A DNA stretch of 12,348 bases from Bacillota bacterium (GCA_023418755.1 JAEZZE010000303.1:1-12348); one strand, 5' to 3'. Shown: positions 1 through 7,740, counted from the stretch's first letter. Notes: generated by a model not told the origin, from the sequence alone. Translations and numbers: made by a program.

Positions 1-1469
1 CCGTATTTGACCGCGTTCTCGACGATCGGCTGCAAACACATTTTCGGAACTTCGATGCCCAGCCAGCGTTCCTCCACCTCGAACTCGGTATGAACCCGGC
101 CCCCGAGCCGAGTCTCGATAACGGTTACATAATGCCGCAGCTGCTCAAGCTCGCGGCGAAGCGGAGCCCGCGAAGCTTCCTCCCACTCGCTGCCGTACCG
201 AAAAATTTGCGACAGCGCCAAGATCACCTTGCCCAGCCGGTCGTTCTCCCGCTCGTCCAGCATCCAGTAAATCATGTCCAGCGTATTGAATAGAAAGTGC
301 GGATTCACTTGGGACTGAAGCGCCTGAAGCTGGGCGTTCTTCTCGCTGATGGAAGCCAGCTTGATCCGCTCGATCAGCTCATCCATCTGGCGAACCATCC
401 GGTTGAACGAACTGACGAGCACGTTCAGCTCCTGATACGATTGCACGTGCACCTGTCCCTTGAAGTTGCCGAGCTCTACTTGCTTCATCTGCTGTATCAG
501 CCTCTTGAACGGAGAGGAAAAGGAACGGGACACGAGCGTCGCCAGCGCGGTGGCCGCAATGACGAGCACGATGACGACGGACAGAAGGAAGCGCTGCGTC
601 TCCCTGAGCTCCAACTGCAAGTCCCGGGTCGGCGTAATGCCGATAACCGTCCAGTCCGCCGTCCGGATTCCGGCCGCCGTGATCATGGCGTCCTCCCGCT
701 CAGTCATCAACACCTCTCCGGTCTTGAGCGGTCCGGGCCATCCGAGCGGTATCCGGTCCATGTCGGACAGAACGGGATTCGTGCGGATGATCTCTACCCC
801 GTCCGCGGCCTGAATCACCACGTTGCTGCCGGGTCCCAGGCTCGCGTTGGAGAGGGCGGAGACGATCGCGTCGGCGTCGGTCTCGATCAGCACGATCCCG
901 ACCGGCTTCAACGCGCTCAGTTCGAACAACTGCCGGCCGAAGGCGAAAACCGATTTTTCGATGCCTCCGCTCATCAGCGAACGGGGATAGACGCCCAGCC
1001 AGATCATCTCCCCGGTCGAGCGCTGCAGCCGGGTGTACCACTCCTGCTCGGAGTGATCGCGGACGGTTGCCCCGACCGAACGGTCGAAGCTGTACACCTT
1101 GCCCCGGTTAGTTACGATATGAATCCCTACGATGTCGTTGCGGGAATAAAAAATAGCTCCGAGAATGTCGGTAATTCTGCGCTCCAGATTCACGCCTTCC
1201 ACGGTCCGGTCGGAGGACGGATCGCGGAGCAGCCTCATCAGCTCGTTGTTGGAATTGAGCGATTTGGTCACGCTGTCGTAGCCCTTGAGCATCAGGTCGA
1301 ACAGGCCGGCCGTCTGGGATATATTCTTCTCGGCGACGCTGCTCATCTTGTCGCGAATCTGCTCGGTGGCGCGCTGGTAATAGACCAGGCTGACGATCAG
1401 CAGCAGCCCGAGCATGCAGAACAGGAAAATGAGAAACAGGCGGCCGTGAATGGATCGAAAATTTATCAT
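1..1469 (-). CDS. YesM-type sensor histidine kinase (partial, C-terminus off the left edge)
   Basis: Membrane sensor kinase that should autophosphorylate and pass phosphate to an AraC-type response regulator controlling the adjacent sugar transporter. The 489 visible residues read in order: membrane segment 1 at about 8-30, an extracellular sensor region of about 260 residues (dCache-like in size, not proven), membrane segment 2 at about 294-314, a HAMP linker, then the His_kinase (HPK7) block QSQVNPHFLFNTL with phospho-acceptor His391. The window ends inside the ATPase domain N box, PIVENAVKY, with Glu484 and Asn485. The ATG at 1469 is the first usable start because the upstream TAA that ends the permease is in the same frame. 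A GGGAG lies almost against the ATG, an unusually short spacing, so translational coupling to the permease (9-base gap) is likely. Family assignment is firm; the ligand is unknown. The kinase being last after SBP-permease-permease is less common than kinase/regulator first. Confidence 0.93.
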   Translation of the reverse strand, partial: MINFRSIHGRLFLIFLFCMLGLLLIVSLVYYQRATEQIRDKMSSVAEKNISQTAGLFDLMLKGYDSVTKSLNSNNELMRLLRDPSSDRTVEGVNLERRITDILGAIFYSRNDIVGIHIVTNRGKVYSFDRSVGATVRDHSEQEWYTRLQRSTGEMIWLGVYPRSLMSGGIEKSVFAFGRQLFELSALKPVGIVLIETDADAIVSALSNASLGPGSNVVIQAADGVEIIRTNPVLSDMDRIPLGWPGPLKTGEVLMTEREDAMITAAGIRTADWTVIGITPTRDLQLELRETQRFLLSVVIVLVIAATALATLVSRSFSSPFKRLIQQMKQVELGNFKGQVHVQSYQELNVLVSSFNRMVRQMDELIERIKLASISEKNAQLQALQSQVNPHFLFNTLDMIYWMLDERENDRLGKVILALSQIFRYGSEWEEASRAPLRRELEQLRHYVTVIETRLGGRVHTEFEVEERWLGIEVPKMCLQPIVENAVKY

Positions 1470-1478
1470 TCTCCCATG

Positions 1479-2363
1479 TTAACCCTTAACCGCGCCGGCT
1501 ACCATCCCTTTCGTTATTTTCTCCGCCAGCAGGAAATAGATAAGGACGACCGGCAGCGCGCCGAGCACGAGGAATGCCCCGATGGCGCCGTAGTTGACGG
1601 AGTATTGGCTGACGAAGCTGTACACTCCGAACGGCAACGTCTTGAGCTTCTCGGAAGAGATGAACGTTGCCGCCAAGATATACTCGTTCCAGATGTTGAT
1701 GAAGGCCAAAATGCATACGGTCATAATGGGCGGGACCGAAACCGGAAGCACGATGGAACCGAAAATACGCAGAGCTCCGGCGCCGTCCATTATCGCCGAT
1801 TCTTCGATCTCCGTCGGAATCGTCCTCATGAAGCCGCTCAGAATGAACACGGCGATCGGCGTCTGAAAAGCGATGTACGGCAAAATCAGGGATAGATGCG
1901 TATTGAGAATGTCCACGTTCTTGAAAATAAGCATCAGCGGCAGCAGCGTCGCTTGAAGCGGGATCATCATGCCGAGTAAAAACAGGAGCATGACGAGCTG
2001 GCCGTATTTCCAGCGGAAACGGGTAATCGCGAACGCCGTCAGCGAAGCGAGCAAAATGATGCTCAGCATCGTAACGATCGTTACGAACGCGCTATTGTAC
2101 AGATACTTCCAGTAGTTCCCGCTTTCTATTGCGGCGGAATAGTTGCTCCACTGCCATACGGACGGCAGCGAGAAGAAGCTTCCCGACAATATCTCTTCGT
2201 TCGTCTTAAGCGAATAAATCAACAGCCAGACGAGCGGGTACAGCTGCGTGACCAGCAGAACGCCGAAAAAGGCGAATACCGCGATTTTGCCGATAGAAAA
2301 GCGGCGCGTCCGCCGGACGTTGGCGGCAGGCGCGTTCTTGGCCAGAGTTACGGATGGGTTCAT
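1479..2363 (-). CDS. CUT1 sugar ABC transporter permease, MalG type
   Basis: Integral membrane subunit of a carbohydrate importer, partner of the permease just upstream. The 294-residue protein has a first membrane helix at about 26-50, further helices at about 92-115, 121-146, 156-178 and 213-235 and a last one at about 261-280. The cytoplasmic EAA loop, which contacts the ATPase, reads EESAIMDGAGALRIF from 187, with the usual LP at 206-207. The C-terminus ending in GMVAGAVKG is typical of MalG-type subunits. The open frame reaches an ATG at 2381 that overlaps the previous stop (TAATG). However, a strong AAGGAGG lies inside that extension, 8 bases before the ATG at 2363, so 2363 is the better start; reinitiation from 2381 is possible. 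No ATPase gene is adjacent. The substrate cannot be read from the sequence. Confidence 0.95.
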   Translation of the reverse strand: MNPSVTLAKNAPAANVRRTRRFSIGKIAVFAFFGVLLVTQLYPLVWLLIYSLKTNEEILSGSFFSLPSVWQWSNYSAAIESGNYWKYLYNSAFVTIVTMLSIILLASLTAFAITRFRWKYGQLVMLLFLLGMMIPLQATLLPLMLIFKNVDILNTHLSLILPYIAFQTPIAVFILSGFMRTIPTEIEESAIMDGAGALRIFGSIVLPVSVPPIMTVCILAFINIWNEYILAATFISSEKLKTLPFGVYSFVSQYSVNYGAIGAFLVLGALPVVLIYFLLAEKITKGMVAGAVKG

Positions 2364-2380
2364 GCGAAGCGCCTCCTTCA

Positions 2381-3301
2381 TTACGAGTATCGTTTGTCCA
2401 GCCGGTTAAACAGAAGGTTAATGAGCACGGTGGCCGCTAGGCAGACGACAACCAGAAAAGAAGCGATGGCGCTTCCGTATCCGTACTTCATGGACAAGAA
2501 GCTCATATTGTACATATAACTGGCAAGAACGTTGGTCGCGTTCGCGGGCCCTCCGCCCGTCATGACCATGATCAGGTCGAACGATTGGAGCGAACCGATG
2601 AACGAAAGAACAACGGAAATTTTGAAAATCGGGACGATCAGCGGCAGCGTGATGTAGCGGTCCGCTTTGAAGCCTGACGCGCCGTCGATCTTGGCCGCTT
2701 CGTAGATGTCTGCCGGGATGTTCTGGATTCCGGTGAATTGGATCAGAATGTGGTACCCCAAATACTGCCACAGGGCGACGACAATGATGGCGTAGATCGC
2801 GATTTTCGGCTCGGTCAGCCACGAATGCGTCCAAGATTCCAAACCGAGCTGGATCAGAATTTGATTGATCATGCCCCCCATGGGGGCCGGGTTATAGATC
2901 GTCTTCCATAGCTGGCCGATGACGGCGACGGACAGGATGACCGGCAGAAAATAGCTCGAGACGAGAAAGCCGGTCCTTCGAACGAATCGGCTGATCAGGA
3001 TGGCCACGAACAGGGCGACCGGCAATTGGATCAGCATGGAGAAACCCGCAAGCAGAAACGTCCTGCCAACCGCGGGCCAGAGCAAAGAATCGTTCGTTAA
3101 CATTTTTGCGTAATTGGCCAGACCGACGAACTTCGATTCGCCGATGCCGTTCCAATCGAGCATTCCGTTATATACGGATACGAGGATCGGCGCGAACACC
3201 AGGCAGCTGTACAGGAGCAAGCACGGCAGCACGAATGCCGCTATCGTCCACCCGGATACTTTCAACACTTTCAAGGCTCCCGCCCCCTTCAAGCTCTTCA
3301 C
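2381..3301 (-). CDS. CUT1 sugar ABC transporter permease, MalF type
   Basis: Integral membrane subunit of the left-operon carbohydrate importer. With the full frame the protein is 306 residues. Membrane helices lie at about 18-44, 80-104, 112-131, 167-186, 223-246 and 277-298. The EAA loop EAAKIDGASGFKADRYITLP starts at 201, and the signature FDLIMVMTGGGPANAT follows from 241, both standard for MalF-type CUT1 permeases. The start is uncertain. The frame opens with GTG at 3301, which has no visible Shine-Dalgarno. An in-frame TTG at 3274 has AAGGGGG 8 bases upstream, the same motif that precedes the binding-protein gene, and would remove only 9 residues. The stop TAA overlaps the next frame's outer ATG, and the gene lies 50 bases after the binding-protein stop, with a hairpin in the gap. 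Confidence 0.94.
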   Translation of the reverse strand: MKSLKGAGALKVLKVSGWTIAAFVLPCLLLYSCLVFAPILVSVYNGMLDWNGIGESKFVGLANYAKMLTNDSLLWPAVGRTFLLAGFSMLIQLPVALFVAILISRFVRRTGFLVSSYFLPVILSVAVIGQLWKTIYNPAPMGGMINQILIQLGLESWTHSWLTEPKIAIYAIIVVALWQYLGYHILIQFTGIQNIPADIYEAAKIDGASGFKADRYITLPLIVPIFKISVVLSFIGSLQSFDLIMVMTGGGPANATNVLASYMYNMSFLSMKYGYGSAIASFLVVVCLAATVLINLLFNRLDKRYS

Positions 3302-3306
3302 CGATG

Positions 3307-3338
3307 ACGAAAGGGAAGCGCGAATGCGCCCCCTTCGT
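3307..3338 (-). promoter_or_regulatory. Intercistronic hairpin between binding protein and permease
   Basis: Imperfect inverted repeat in the 50-base gap. ACGAA (3307-3311), GGG (3313-3315) and GCGC (3318-3321) pair with GCGC (3326-3329), CCC (3331-3333) and TTCGT (3334-3338). There is one bulged A, a small internal loop and a GAAT loop. There is no T-run, so it is not a full terminator. By analogy with malE-malF type operons it may protect the upstream message or dampen permease expression; that role is inferred. It lies immediately before the non-ATG start of the permease. Confidence 0.5.
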
Positions 3339-3351
3339 TCTTAGCGACGGA

Positions 3352-4725
3352 TTATTCCTTGTTCTCTTCGTAGCCTTTTTGATGCTCTTTGGCCACCTCG
3401 GCCGATTCTTTCTTCGCTACGAACAGGTTTTGGATGCTGGACAGGTGGACTTGGGCCGTTCCCGGATTCATCGTGTTGTCGAACGCGAGATCCCCGCCCT
3501 TAACGTCCTTGAACATGCTTAGCACTTCCATGGCCATGTCGGAATAACCGGCCGCTTTGAAATCTTCTTCGATGTTTTGAGCGACGCCGACGGCGCCTTT
3601 CACCGCGAACGCTTCTTTCGGGTAGTTCAGCATGAAGTAGTTCAGGAAGTCGAGCGTCTCCGCAAGGTGCTTGCTGTTCTTGGATACCGCGAACGCGCTT
3701 CCCGGAGCCAGCATGAATTCGTCCGGATTGCCTTTGCCGCCGACCGTCGGGAACTTGAAGACGCCGACTTCGCCGTTCTCGCCGACCGTCGAGGTCTCGA
3801 TGCCGCCGGTTGCCCAGCTGCCCATGAAATACATGGCCGATTTGCCCGTCTTGAACAGGTTCTCGCCGGCGTTGTAATCGAAGGACGTCGCGCCTTCCTG
3901 GAACGCTCCGGCTTGAACGAGCGATTGGAACGCGTCTACGGCTTCGGTGAACGCAGGGTCCTCGAACGTTCTCTTGCCGTCCAGCACGTCTTGCAGGAAG
4001 CCCGGCCCGCCGTTCGTGCGGAGCAGGATGTTCATGAACAGAAACGATCCGGTCCAGGAGTCTTTCTCGCCGATCGCGATCGGCGTCATGCCTTTGGATT
4101 TCAGCAGCTTGACGGTATCCACCAGCTCTTCGAACGTCGTCGGCACCTTAGCGCCCGCTTCGTCGAACATTTTCTTATTGTAGTAGACGAGCGCGATGTT
4201 GTTGCCGTCCGGCAAGGCGTACAGATTGCCGTTGAAGGAGTAGTAGTCCAGGATGCCTTCCTGGAACGTCCCCTTCAATCCGTTCTTCTCGACCATCTCG
4301 TTCAGCGGCGCGAACAGGTCCGCGTCCACGAACGGCTGCATCTGGGCGGCCGGGTTCACGATCGTGATGTCCGGCACTTCCTTGGAAGCCGCTTGCGTCT
4401 TGAGCTTCAGCTTCTGTTGGTCCGTATTGAGGGAATCCAGCTCGATTTTGATATGGGGATTATCGGCTTCGTACTGCGCGACGATCTTGCGCAGCATGTT
4501 GTACTTCGGATCGGTCGGGTCCGGGTAGATATTCTGGAACGTAATGGTGACCTTTTCTTTGCTGCCGCCGGATTCGCTCGCCTTGGGCGATTCCGAGACC
4601 GCCGGGCTGTTCGCCGGCGAGCTCGTATCGTTTTTGCCGTTGCCGGAAGATCCGCAGGCGGCCAAGCCGACCGCGAGCAGGCCAGACATGGCGGTGAGGA
4701 GCATCTTTCTATTCAAAACTTTCAT
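3352..4725 (-). CDS. Extracellular sugar-binding lipoprotein of the left CUT1 ABC transporter
   Basis: Solute-binding protein (SBP family 1, MalE/MsmE-like) that captures a carbohydrate outside the cell and delivers it to the two permeases encoded downstream. The 457-residue product begins with a basic N-region and a hydrophobic stretch ending in a lipobox (LAAC), so Cys24 should be lipidated. A Ser/Gly/Pro-rich spacer (about 25-57) follows, then the mature fold beginning KVTITFQNIYPDP with the usual early pattern of a long helix and VPDITIVNPAAQ around 117-128. The frame is open to 4785, but the ATG at 4725 is chosen because AAGGGGG (4733-4739) sits 7 bases upstream and the signal peptide starts there. 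It is the first gene of the left operon, with a candidate promoter 25-60 bases upstream. Substrate unknown. Confidence 0.95.
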   Translation of the reverse strand: MKVLNRKMLLTAMSGLLAVGLAACGSSGNGKNDTSSPANSPAVSESPKASESGGSKEKVTITFQNIYPDPTDPKYNMLRKIVAQYEADNPHIKIELDSLNTDQQKLKLKTQAASKEVPDITIVNPAAQMQPFVDADLFAPLNEMVEKNGLKGTFQEGILDYYSFNGNLYALPDGNNIALVYYNKKMFDEAGAKVPTTFEELVDTVKLLKSKGMTPIAIGEKDSWTGSFLFMNILLRTNGGPGFLQDVLDGKRTFEDPAFTEAVDAFQSLVQAGAFQEGATSFDYNAGENLFKTGKSAMYFMGSWATGGIETSTVGENGEVGVFKFPTVGGKGNPDEFMLAPGSAFAVSKNSKHLAETLDFLNYFMLNYPKEAFAVKGAVGVAQNIEEDFKAAGYSDMAMEVLSMFKDVKGGDLAFDNTMNPGTAQVHLSSIQNLFVAKKESAEVAKEHQKGYEENKE

Positions 4726-4756
4726 CTTACATCCCCCTTGATGTTTTGATAAATTC

Positions 4757-4785
4757 ATTATCCGCCGAAGCGCATGGACGAACAA
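4757..4785 (-). promoter_or_regulatory. Candidate sigma-A promoter of the left (minus-strand) operon
   Basis: On the minus strand, -35 TTGTTC (4780-4785) and -10 GATAAT (4757-4762) are separated by exactly 17 bases. The -10 matches the consensus at 5 of 6 positions; the -35 keeps only the TTG core, as expected for an activator-dependent promoter. Transcription would start near 4750, giving a leader of about 25 bases before the ATG at 4725, enough for the AAGGGGG ribosome site. Confidence 0.5.
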
Positions 4786-5039
4786 TAAAGTTACTTAAGG
4801 GTTGATGTTTGTTTTTTTAAGGTGGCCCTCTTCGCGGCGACGCTCAGCGCAGCCGAATCGACGCGCTTTATCCGAAAAATCATGCCGCCCGAAATCCGAA
4901 CGATTTTTATTTTCCGGCGCTACATTCCCGAATTTACAACGATAAAATACGCCTTTAACAGCTCGTTAACAAAGCGAAAGAGATAGCAGAATCGTGCAAG
5001 TTAATAGCGGATTCGTCACTTTCTTGGAAGAAATCCCGT

Positions 5040-5048
5040 TGTTACAAT
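5040..5048 (+). promoter_or_regulatory. Candidate extended -10 promoter of the right (plus-strand) operon
   Basis: TG-T-TACAAT reads as an extended -10 element, with a hexamer at 5043-5048 matching TATAAT at 5 of 6 positions. No good -35 is visible at 16-18 bases upstream, which extended -10 promoters tolerate. The start site would be near 5055, leaving a leader of roughly 138 bases before the binding-protein ATG. Weak evidence only; other promoters in this region are possible. Confidence 0.35.
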
Positions 5049-5120
5049 GAGCATATCGATCCAGCATGCTGATTGATTTTCAAGGGAAAAGGCAAGGAGG
5101 GTATACGGCGGAATTCCAGG

Positions 5121-5135
5121 ATGAAAGCGTTTTAT
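5121..5135 (+). promoter_or_regulatory. Candidate CcpA binding site (cre)
   Basis: ATGAAAGCGTTTTAT fits the degenerate cre consensus WTGNAANCGNWNNCW at all but one fixed position (A instead of C at position 14). It lies inside the transcribed leader, after the candidate start site and before the binding-protein gene. A bound CcpA there would repress by roadblock, fitting catabolite repression of a sugar-uptake operon. It is a consensus match with one mismatch, so chance occurrence is not excluded. Confidence 0.4.
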
Positions 5136-5192
5136 TTTTAAAGTTGTACATCGGCTATATCCATTTTATCCACGAGGGGGAAACCACGAGTC

Positions 5193-6668
5193 ATGAAAAA
5201 ATACGGTATTTGGACGTTAGCGGTCCTCATGCTTGTCGGCGTTATTCTGTCGGGGTGCGCCAAAAACGATAGCCCGGGCAATAGCAATACGGCTTCGGGG
5301 CCGGCCAAGGAAGGAGCCTCGGCTCCGCCGGAGCAAGTGACGATCACGATGTGGAACCGTCTGGGGAAAGACACGTTCGACAGTGTGATCGCCGGATTCC
5401 AGGAGAAGTACCCGAACATTAAGGTGAAGCTGGAGAACATGCCGGAAGCGGGCGGCGACGTCGCGCAATTCCAGGCGGCGATCAACGGCAACGAGCTGCC
5501 GGACGTCTTCGTCAGACCGACCGGGTATTCGATCTCGCAGCTGGTCAAGCTGGACAAAGTCCACAGCCTCGATGAAGTGTTTCCGGCGGACACCCACGGC
5601 GATTACACGGACGGCACGTTCGCGGAGGGCTACGGAAGCATCGGCGGAACCGTGTACACGTTCCCGTTGTTTTCTTCCCTGCACGGCGCCTTGATGATGT
5701 ATTCCAACAAAAAAGTGTTGGCGGATCTCGGATACTCGGAAGCGGACATCCCTACATCATGGGAGGAGTTCCTCGCCTTCGGCAAGGAGCTTCACGAGAA
5801 GTCCGGCGGCAAAACGTATGCGCTGACGTTCGGCGCGGCGACGAACTACATGGCTACGTACCTGATGAACCAGCTCTCGGCGCCGATCGCGCCGGAATCC
5901 GGCTTCAACTACAAGACGGGCCAGTACAATTACAACACGCAGGGCTACATCGAAACGATGCAATACCTCAAGAAGGCTTACGACGAAAAAGTGCTGCATC
6001 CCGCCACGATCGACGCGGATACGGGCAAAGCCTACTCGTTGATCAAAACGGGCGAGGTCGCCTTCATGGTCGGCGGCAACTGGAGCGGAGACTATCTCAG
6101 TTCGGGAGATGACGGGACCTTCACTGCCGACGATTGGGGAGTCGCGCCCATTCCGTCCAAAAACGGCGGTCCGCAGTTCCAATACTTCGAGGGCGGCTCC
6201 GGCGAATACCTGTACGTGTCGAAAGAAACGAAGCACTGGCCCGAAGTGAAGCTCTTCCTGGATTATCTTAACGATAATATGTACGCGCAGGTCGTCAAAT
6301 CCGGCCAGACGCTGCCTTCCAAGAAAATCGAACTGGTCGAAGACGCGGAGCCGCCGTTCGAGCAATACGAGAAAATCTCCCGAATGATGGTGGAATTCAA
6401 GCGGTTGACTCCGACCGTCTATCGAAACAATCCCGCGGCAACCGAAGTGATGTCGCAATACGGCAGCTTCGCGCCGAAAGAGAACGTCGGCACGATTTTC
6501 CTCGGTTATCTGCAAGATCAGCTCAAAGATTTGGAGAAGCCGCTCCAGAAGCTGACCGAAGACAGCAACGCCGCGCTGCAACGCGCCATCGACGGGTCCG
6601 GCGGCGCCGTGAAGCCGGAAGATTTCATCTTCCCGGATTGGGTGCCGGGAGAAAACTACAACCCGTAA
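5193..6668 (+). CDS. Extracellular sugar-binding lipoprotein of the right CUT1 ABC transporter
   Basis: Solute-binding protein (SBP family 1) of the second importer, first gene of the plus-strand operon. The 491-residue product has a short lipoprotein signal with lipobox LSGC, so Cys22 is the expected lipidation site. A Ser/Gly/Pro/Ala-rich linker follows to about residue 47, then the mature fold starts with VTITMWNRLGKDTF. Internal family-like segments include NELPDVFVRPTGY near 105-117, TFPLFSSLHGALMMYSNKK near 150-170 and PTSWEEFLAFGKEL near 187-200. The ATG at 5193 is supported by the signal peptide. A GAGGGGG lies upstream, but its 12-base spacing is longer than ideal, so initiation may be modest or leader-dependent. 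It is not obviously similar to the left-operon binding protein beyond family features, suggesting a different ligand. Confidence 0.95.
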   Translation: MKKYGIWTLAVLMLVGVILSGCAKNDSPGNSNTASGPAKEGASAPPEQVTITMWNRLGKDTFDSVIAGFQEKYPNIKVKLENMPEAGGDVAQFQAAINGNELPDVFVRPTGYSISQLVKLDKVHSLDEVFPADTHGDYTDGTFAEGYGSIGGTVYTFPLFSSLHGALMMYSNKKVLADLGYSEADIPTSWEEFLAFGKELHEKSGGKTYALTFGAATNYMATYLMNQLSAPIAPESGFNYKTGQYNYNTQGYIETMQYLKKAYDEKVLHPATIDADTGKAYSLIKTGEVAFMVGGNWSGDYLSSGDDGTFTADDWGVAPIPSKNGGPQFQYFEGGSGEYLYVSKETKHWPEVKLFLDYLNDNMYAQVVKSGQTLPSKKIELVEDAEPPFEQYEKISRMMVEFKRLTPTVYRNNPAATEVMSQYGSFAPKENVGTIFLGYLQDQLKDLEKPLQKLTEDSNAALQRAIDGSGGAVKPEDFIFPDWVPGENYNP

Positions 6669-6703
6669 CGGCCGAGAGAGACGGAAAGAAGACAGCGCTG
6701 CTC

Positions 6704-6718
6704 GCAGCCTCGGGCTGC
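6704..6718 (+). promoter_or_regulatory. Intercistronic hairpin after the right binding-protein gene
   Basis: GCAGCC (6704-6709), loop TCG, GGCTGC (6713-6718): a perfect 6-bp GC-rich stem in the 109-base gap between binding protein and first permease. No T-run follows, so it is more likely an RNA stabiliser or partial attenuator than a terminator. It occupies the same place as the hairpin in the left operon. Confidence 0.5.
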
Positions 6719-6777
6719 CCGTCGAATGTAACGGCGGGCGGCCGCGTCTTCCATGATCGCAGAACAGGAGGGATGGC

Positions 6778-7740
6778 ATGCGGACCGGGAAAACACGGGC
6801 CAGAATCAATCCGCAGCTCCGCCGCAGGTATATTTGGGCTTATATTTTCATCTTGCCTCAGTTGCTTTATTTTCTGCTTGCGTCCCTATACCCGATCGTG
6901 ATGAGCTATGTCTACTCCTTCTACGAATGGGACGGTCTGGGGCCGCTCGTCGATTACGTGGGCTTCTCCAACTACGCCGAGCTGCTTCGCGACGACATGT
7001 TCTGGAACAGCTTCTATAACGCTTTGATCTACGGACTTGCCGCCACGGCGCTGACGATTGTCGCGTCGTTCCTGCTGGCGCTCGTGCTGAACGACCCTAC
7101 CATGAAAGGCAAATCGCTCTACCGCACGCTCTACTTTCTGCCCGTCGTCACCGTTTCGTCGATCATCGGCATTATTATGAATCATATTTTCGGGATTCAA
7201 GGCTTTACGAACCAGTTTCTGCAGAGCCTTGGCTGGATCGACGAGCCGATCCGGTTTTGGCTCGACCCCGTTCTCGCGATGATCATGCTCATCTTGGTCG
7301 GTTCATGGAAGCATATCGGCGTCGTGATGATTTATTGGCTGGCGGGTCTGCAAATGATTCCGACGGATCTGTACGAAGCCGCGAAAATGGACGGGGCGGG
7401 CTACTGGAAAATGCTGATGAAAATCACGCTGCCGCTGCTGAAGCCGGTGGCCGCGACCATTCTTCTTCTGACCGTCGGAAGCAGCCTTCACGTTTTCGAC
7501 CTGGTCAAAACGCTGACCGACGGCGGCCCGTACCATCGCACGGAAACGATCGAGCTGTTCATCTACCAGTACGCGTTCGCTACCCAGTTCGGGGGCGCCA
7601 GAGTCGGTTACGCTTCGGCCGCCGGCGTGTATCTCGGTTTGTTCGTGCTCGCGATCAGCTTGTTCTTAGGTTGGCTGGGCTTGAAGGCTGGCGGCGTCGG
7701 CAAGAAGGGCAAGCTCGCGGGCAGGGGGGGAGAATTATGA
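6778..7740 (+). CDS. CUT1 sugar ABC transporter permease, MalF type
   Basis: Membrane subunit of the right-operon carbohydrate importer, 320 residues. A basic N-terminus (residues 1-18, rich in Arg) precedes helix 1 at about 19-48. Other helices lie at about 82-104, 117-138, 164-190, 222-242 and 279-300. The EAA loop YEAAKMDGAGYWKMLM begins at 199, and the DLVKTLTDGGPYHRTET segment follows at 241, both typical of MalF/UgpA/LacF-like permeases. AGGAGG ends 6 bases before the ATG at 6778, which decides this start over the out-of-frame ATG at 6773. The end ATGA overlaps the next permease by four bases, indicating tight translational coupling. The Gly/Lys-rich tail (305-320) is partly a by-product of the next gene's ribosome site. 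Confidence 0.96.
   Translation: MRTGKTRARINPQLRRRYIWAYIFILPQLLYFLLASLYPIVMSYVYSFYEWDGLGPLVDYVGFSNYAELLRDDMFWNSFYNALIYGLAATALTIVASFLLALVLNDPTMKGKSLYRTLYFLPVVTVSSIIGIIMNHIFGIQGFTNQFLQSLGWIDEPIRFWLDPVLAMIMLILVGSWKHIGVVMIYWLAGLQMIPTDLYEAAKMDGAGYWKMLMKITLPLLKPVAATILLLTVGSSLHVFDLVKTLTDGGPYHRTETIELFIYQYAFATQFGGARVGYASAAGVYLGLFVLAISLFLGWLGLKAGGVGKKGKLAGRGGEL

Larger units (their letters stand above)
4726..5192. promoter_or_regulatory. Divergent control region between the two transporter operons
   Basis: This 467-bp AT-richer stretch contains no convincing gene. It separates two start codons pointing away from each other, so it must hold the promoters of both operons. I see a sigma-A-like promoter on the minus strand (4757-4785), an extended -10 on the plus strand (5040-5048), a 10-bp perfect palindrome CAGCATGCTG (5062-5071) just after the likely plus-strand start site, an orphan AAGGAGG (5094-5100) with no start codon at a usable distance, and a cre-like site (5121-5135). 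About 250 bases in the middle (roughly 4790-5035) show no element I can name, and would be the natural place for response-regulator binding. Confidence 0.7.

Noticed and set aside
297..1895. 532-codon open frame on the plus strand
   Set aside because: It is antisense to the sensor kinase and the MalG-type permease, whose motifs are unmistakable. The translated product is rich in His/Arg/Gln with no domain, as expected from GC-rich codon bias on the opposite strand.
3577..4749. 390-codon open frame on the plus strand
   Set aside because: Antisense to the binding-protein gene; Arg/Val/Glu-rich low-information composition and no ribosome site. A shadow frame.
4875..4908. AAAAATC ... GATTTTT inverted repeat in the divergent region
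   Set aside because: Only 7 AT-rich base pairs with a 20-base loop; expected by chance and fits no known operator.
5066..5272. 68-codon ORF in the divergent region overlapping the binding-protein start
   Set aside because: No ribosome site before its ATG, no recognisable product, and it runs out of frame into the signal-peptide region of the real gene.
5757..6809. 350-codon open frame on the minus strand
   Set aside because: Antisense to the second binding protein, with no family features and no ribosome site.
7257..7736. 160-codon N-terminal extension of the second right-operon permease
   Set aside because: It lies fully inside the first permease gene in another frame, and a good ribosome site and ATGA overlap mark the true start at 7737.
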